NCBI GenBank assembly: GCA_958415245.1
Contig: CATYYP010000086.1
Coordinates: 1 to 7,624, forward strand
Source of the DNA: Schaalia odontolytica
GTDB lineage: Bacteria; Actinomycetota; Actinomycetes; Actinomycetales; Actinomycetaceae
DNA length: 7,624 nt
Reading direction: 5' to 3'
Part shown: piece after piece, positions 6,601-7,624 of the stretch
Numbering within the stretch: the first letter of the stretch is position 1
Layout: every line of letters starts with the position of its first letter
The notes under the pieces: model-generated
Databases searched by the model: none
Told to the model about the DNA's origin: nothing
What the model saw: only the letters and a program-made list of their open reading frames with translations
Translations under genes and position numbers: made by a program

Positions 6601-7624
6601 GGCAGATCCTCAGCGGAGGAGCGCGCGTCGGCCGCGATCTGCTCGAGGCGAGCGGCGCGATCGTGATCGCCCTCAGCGCGCAGGCGCTCTGCCCAGTACG
6701 AGGCCTGCTCGGCCACTGCATGGCCGGTGCCCACGAAGGACGCGCCCTCGGCGAGCGTGCCTTCGGCGACGTAGCGGGCGACGTCCTCACGGGCGGAGGC
6801 CCAGCGGTCGTCCAGCAGGACGGCGCGCGCGGCGTCGAAGCGAGGCTCGACCAGGTCAACCCATCCCGAACCCAGCTCGGCGGCGACGGCGTCGATGACG
6901 CGTGCGTCGTCGGAGGAATCCTCCCCGGTGGGGGCGGGCGCGTTCAGACCGAGTTCCGACAGGATCGTGCGAGCGGTCTTGGCCAGAACACCATCCTCAC
7001 CCGTCACGGACGCGGCGTAGGCATCCAGAGCAACGGAGTCAACGACGCCGCCACCGGACGCGCCACCCGCGCTCGGCAGGGACACGGCGATACCTTCGCG
7101 GGCTGCAACGGCGGCCACGGCAGCATCGATGAGGGCATCGACCCCGGCGGCGTTCGTCGGGGCATCCAGGGGCAGGGTTGCCAGGTCGCCGTCGCGGGTT
7201 GAGGCGCCCTCACGGGTGCCCAGGACGATCTCGGCGGTGACGTGCTGTGCCCAGCCGGGTCCCAGCTGCCACGTGCCGGTCACGCGGTCGGCAATGTGGC
7301 CGGCCTTGACGCCGGCGGCGCCGAACAGCTTGCGCGTGCGCTCCTTGACGGCCTCAGCGAGGACCGGGCCGAAGGGCTTGTAGCCCTTGGCAGCCTTGTC
7401 AACCGTCGCGGACAGCGTGGCCACGTCGGCCTCGCCGGCGCCGTCGATCGAGTTCAGGCCCAGCTCGGAGGACATGTCCATGAGCAGCTGGTTACGGCGC
7501 GAGGACACGCCGTTGGTCAGCGACTCGGTCGTGTCGGTGGCGCCGACCTCGTCGATGCGAATCTTCGCGGACAGGGCCAGCAGGGCGACGATGGCGGAGG
7601 ACGCCGTGAAGGGCAGGTCCGCGA
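3690..7624 (-). CDS. fas: Type I fatty acid synthase, C-terminal part (ACP, KR, KS); 5' end outside window
   Basis: The last 1310 residues of a giant multienzyme (about 3000 aa in relatives) making acyl-CoA from malonyl and acetyl units in the cytosol. The frame is open to the window edge; a GTG at 7508 is internal. Counting from the first full codon in view: the ACP region comes first, with NGVSSRRNQ at 37-45 aligning to fungal GGKSTLQNE and making Ser40 (7503-7505) the phosphopantetheine site. LGPGW (120-124) belongs to the ACP structural part. The ketoreductase has its nucleotide-binding loop VVTGMTPASIGG at 348-359 (about 6546-6580) and the YxxxK pair Tyr514/Lys518. A Pro/Ala-rich linker spans about 621-655. 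The ketosynthase region begins near EVGPWGSARTR (672-682), with catalytic Cys947 (4782-4784) in VGACATAAVS and His1099 and His1140. Order and motifs match the fungal alpha subunit. AT, ER, DH and MPT should lie upstream. All visible catalytic residues are intact. Confidence 0.96.
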   Translation of the reverse strand, partial: ADLPFTASSAIVALLALSAKIRIDEVGATDTTESLTNGVSSRRNQLLMDMSSELGLNSIDGAGEADVATLSATVDKAAKGYKPFGPVLAEAVKERTRKLFGAAGVKAGHIADRVTGTWQLGPGWAQHVTAEIVLGTREGASTRDGDLATLPLDAPTNAAGVDALIDAAVAAVAAREGIAVSLPSAGGASGGGVVDSVALDAYAASVTGEDGVLAKTARTILSELGLNAPAPTGEDSSDDARVIDAVAAELGSGWVDLVEPRFDAARAVLLDDRWASAREDVARYVAEGTLAEGASFVGTGHAVAEQASYWAERLRAEGDHDRAARLEQIAADARSSAEDLPYANDVAVVTGMTPASIGGAVVGGLLAGGATVIATSSSISASRLAFAKELYRTHAAGGAKLWLVPANLASYRDVDALVEWIGTEQTKSVGADVKVTKEALVPTLFYPFAAPRVSGTLADAGPASENQMRLLLWSVERSIAGLCAIGSDTHADHRLHVVLPGSPNRGIFGGDGAYAEAKASFDAIATRWAAEPIWGSRVSIAHPRIGWVRGTGLMGGNDPMVAAVESAGVRTWSTEEMAEQLLNLSSTEVRAQAATAPVDADLTGGLDSSIDLRALRAQAEAAIPAPPAEQPVATVSALPSPSQVTVPHVDPSQWGGTTASLADTVVIVGHGEVGPWGSARTRVQAELGIHTDGSVELTPAGVLELAWMTGLLTWSDTPVGGWYDKDDQLVPESEIFDRYRDEVVARSGVRFFHDDGPLHDGYTPESAMVFLDRDITFTVEDEAEARSYAEADPQFTVIEQTAFGEWQVTRKAGAQVRVPRRATLNRRIGGLFPTDFDPARWGIPASMLDSIDPIAVWNLVSAVDAFVSAGFSPAELLRVVHPATVASTQGTGFGGMRSMHKLFVDRFLGEDYPQDILQETLPNVVAAHTMQSYVGGYGSMINPVGACATAAVSIEEGLDKIKAGKADFVVAGAIDDIQVESIVGFGAMNATANSNELLARGISSRFVSRANDRRRGGFVEAQGGGTVLLTRASVALDMNLPVLAVVAHAQTFSDGAHTSIPAPGLGALAVARGGRDSVIARNLAELGVGIDDVAFVSKHDTSTNANDPNESDLHTRVGMALGRTPGNPLLVISQKTLTGHAKGGACVFQVGGIIDVFRTGLIPANVALDCVDDAMEKYSPLVWLRSPLNLSSRGPVRAAFATSLGFGHVSGFLALVNPAAFEAIVEREAGRERLEAWRAASDRRLRNGQRHIEMGMLGHAPLFTSVEGRRLPDDPAAGVAGDAHEVEAAILLDPNARLGEDGFYHLPEGK
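3697..3702 (-). promoter_or_regulatory. Shine-Dalgarno site of acpS within the fas 3' end
   Basis: GGAAGG on the minus strand lies in the final fas codons, 10 nt before the acpS ATG. Together with the 3-bp gap between the genes it points to coupled translation. Confidence 0.6.

Noticed and set aside
5346..7202. Long plus-strand open frame (618 codons) antisense to fas
   Set aside because: Same reason: low-complexity Gly/Arg/Val/Asp composition lying opposite conserved ketoreductase and ketosynthase motifs; a codon-bias artefact.
7506..7508. GTG at 7508 as the start of a separate ketoreductase/ketosynthase protein
   Set aside because: The frame continues upstream without a stop to the window edge, encoding the start of the ACP region (ADLPFTASSAIVALLAL...), and the GTG falls inside the conserved carrier motif.

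Overview
The window is high-G+C DNA from an actinobacterium. It carries a giant type I fatty acid synthase with its own free-standing phosphopantetheinyl transferase next door, a short actinobacterial-type oligoribonuclease and an actinobacterial-style SSB. Type I FAS in bacteria is confined to a few actinobacterial groups. The overall look best fits an Actinomycetaceae member (Actinomyces/Schaalia-like); that genus-level placement is inference.

Layout, left to right. Positions 1-100 hold no supportable gene. At 101-151 is a minus-strand terminator that closes ilvA (171-1457, minus; threonine ammonia-lyase, first step of isoleucine synthesis). A 94-bp divergent promoter region (1458-1551) separates ilvA from orn (1552-2190, plus; oligoribonuclease), which ends in a long hairpin terminator (2208-2241). 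The 246-bp gap before the next gene contains three direct repeats resembling DnaA boxes, exactly 30 bp apart, and a perfect 10-bp palindrome. Then comes ssb (2437-3225, plus), an OB-fold single-stranded-DNA-binding protein with a long disordered acidic tail. It meets acpS (3222-3686, minus) tail to tail, the two stop codons sharing one CTAG. acpS lies 3 bp downstream of fas (3690-7624 and beyond, minus), of which the C-terminal ~1310 residues (ACP, ketoreductase and ketosynthase regions) are in the window. The fas promoter and N-terminal domains lie beyond the right edge.

How the genes work together. fas and acpS form one functional unit: AcpS attaches the 4'-phosphopantetheine arm to the serine of the ACP domain encoded at the right edge of the window. 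Their probable transcription terminator lies inside the 3' coding part of ssb, so the fas-acpS transcript should run antisense to the end of ssb. ilvA, orn and ssb are separate single-gene units in basic metabolism, RNA turnover and DNA maintenance.

I found no mobile element, CRISPR array, tRNA/rRNA or defence-type system. This is essentially a housekeeping region; its less ordinary features are the repeat array upstream of ssb and the terminator embedded in the ssb coding sequence.
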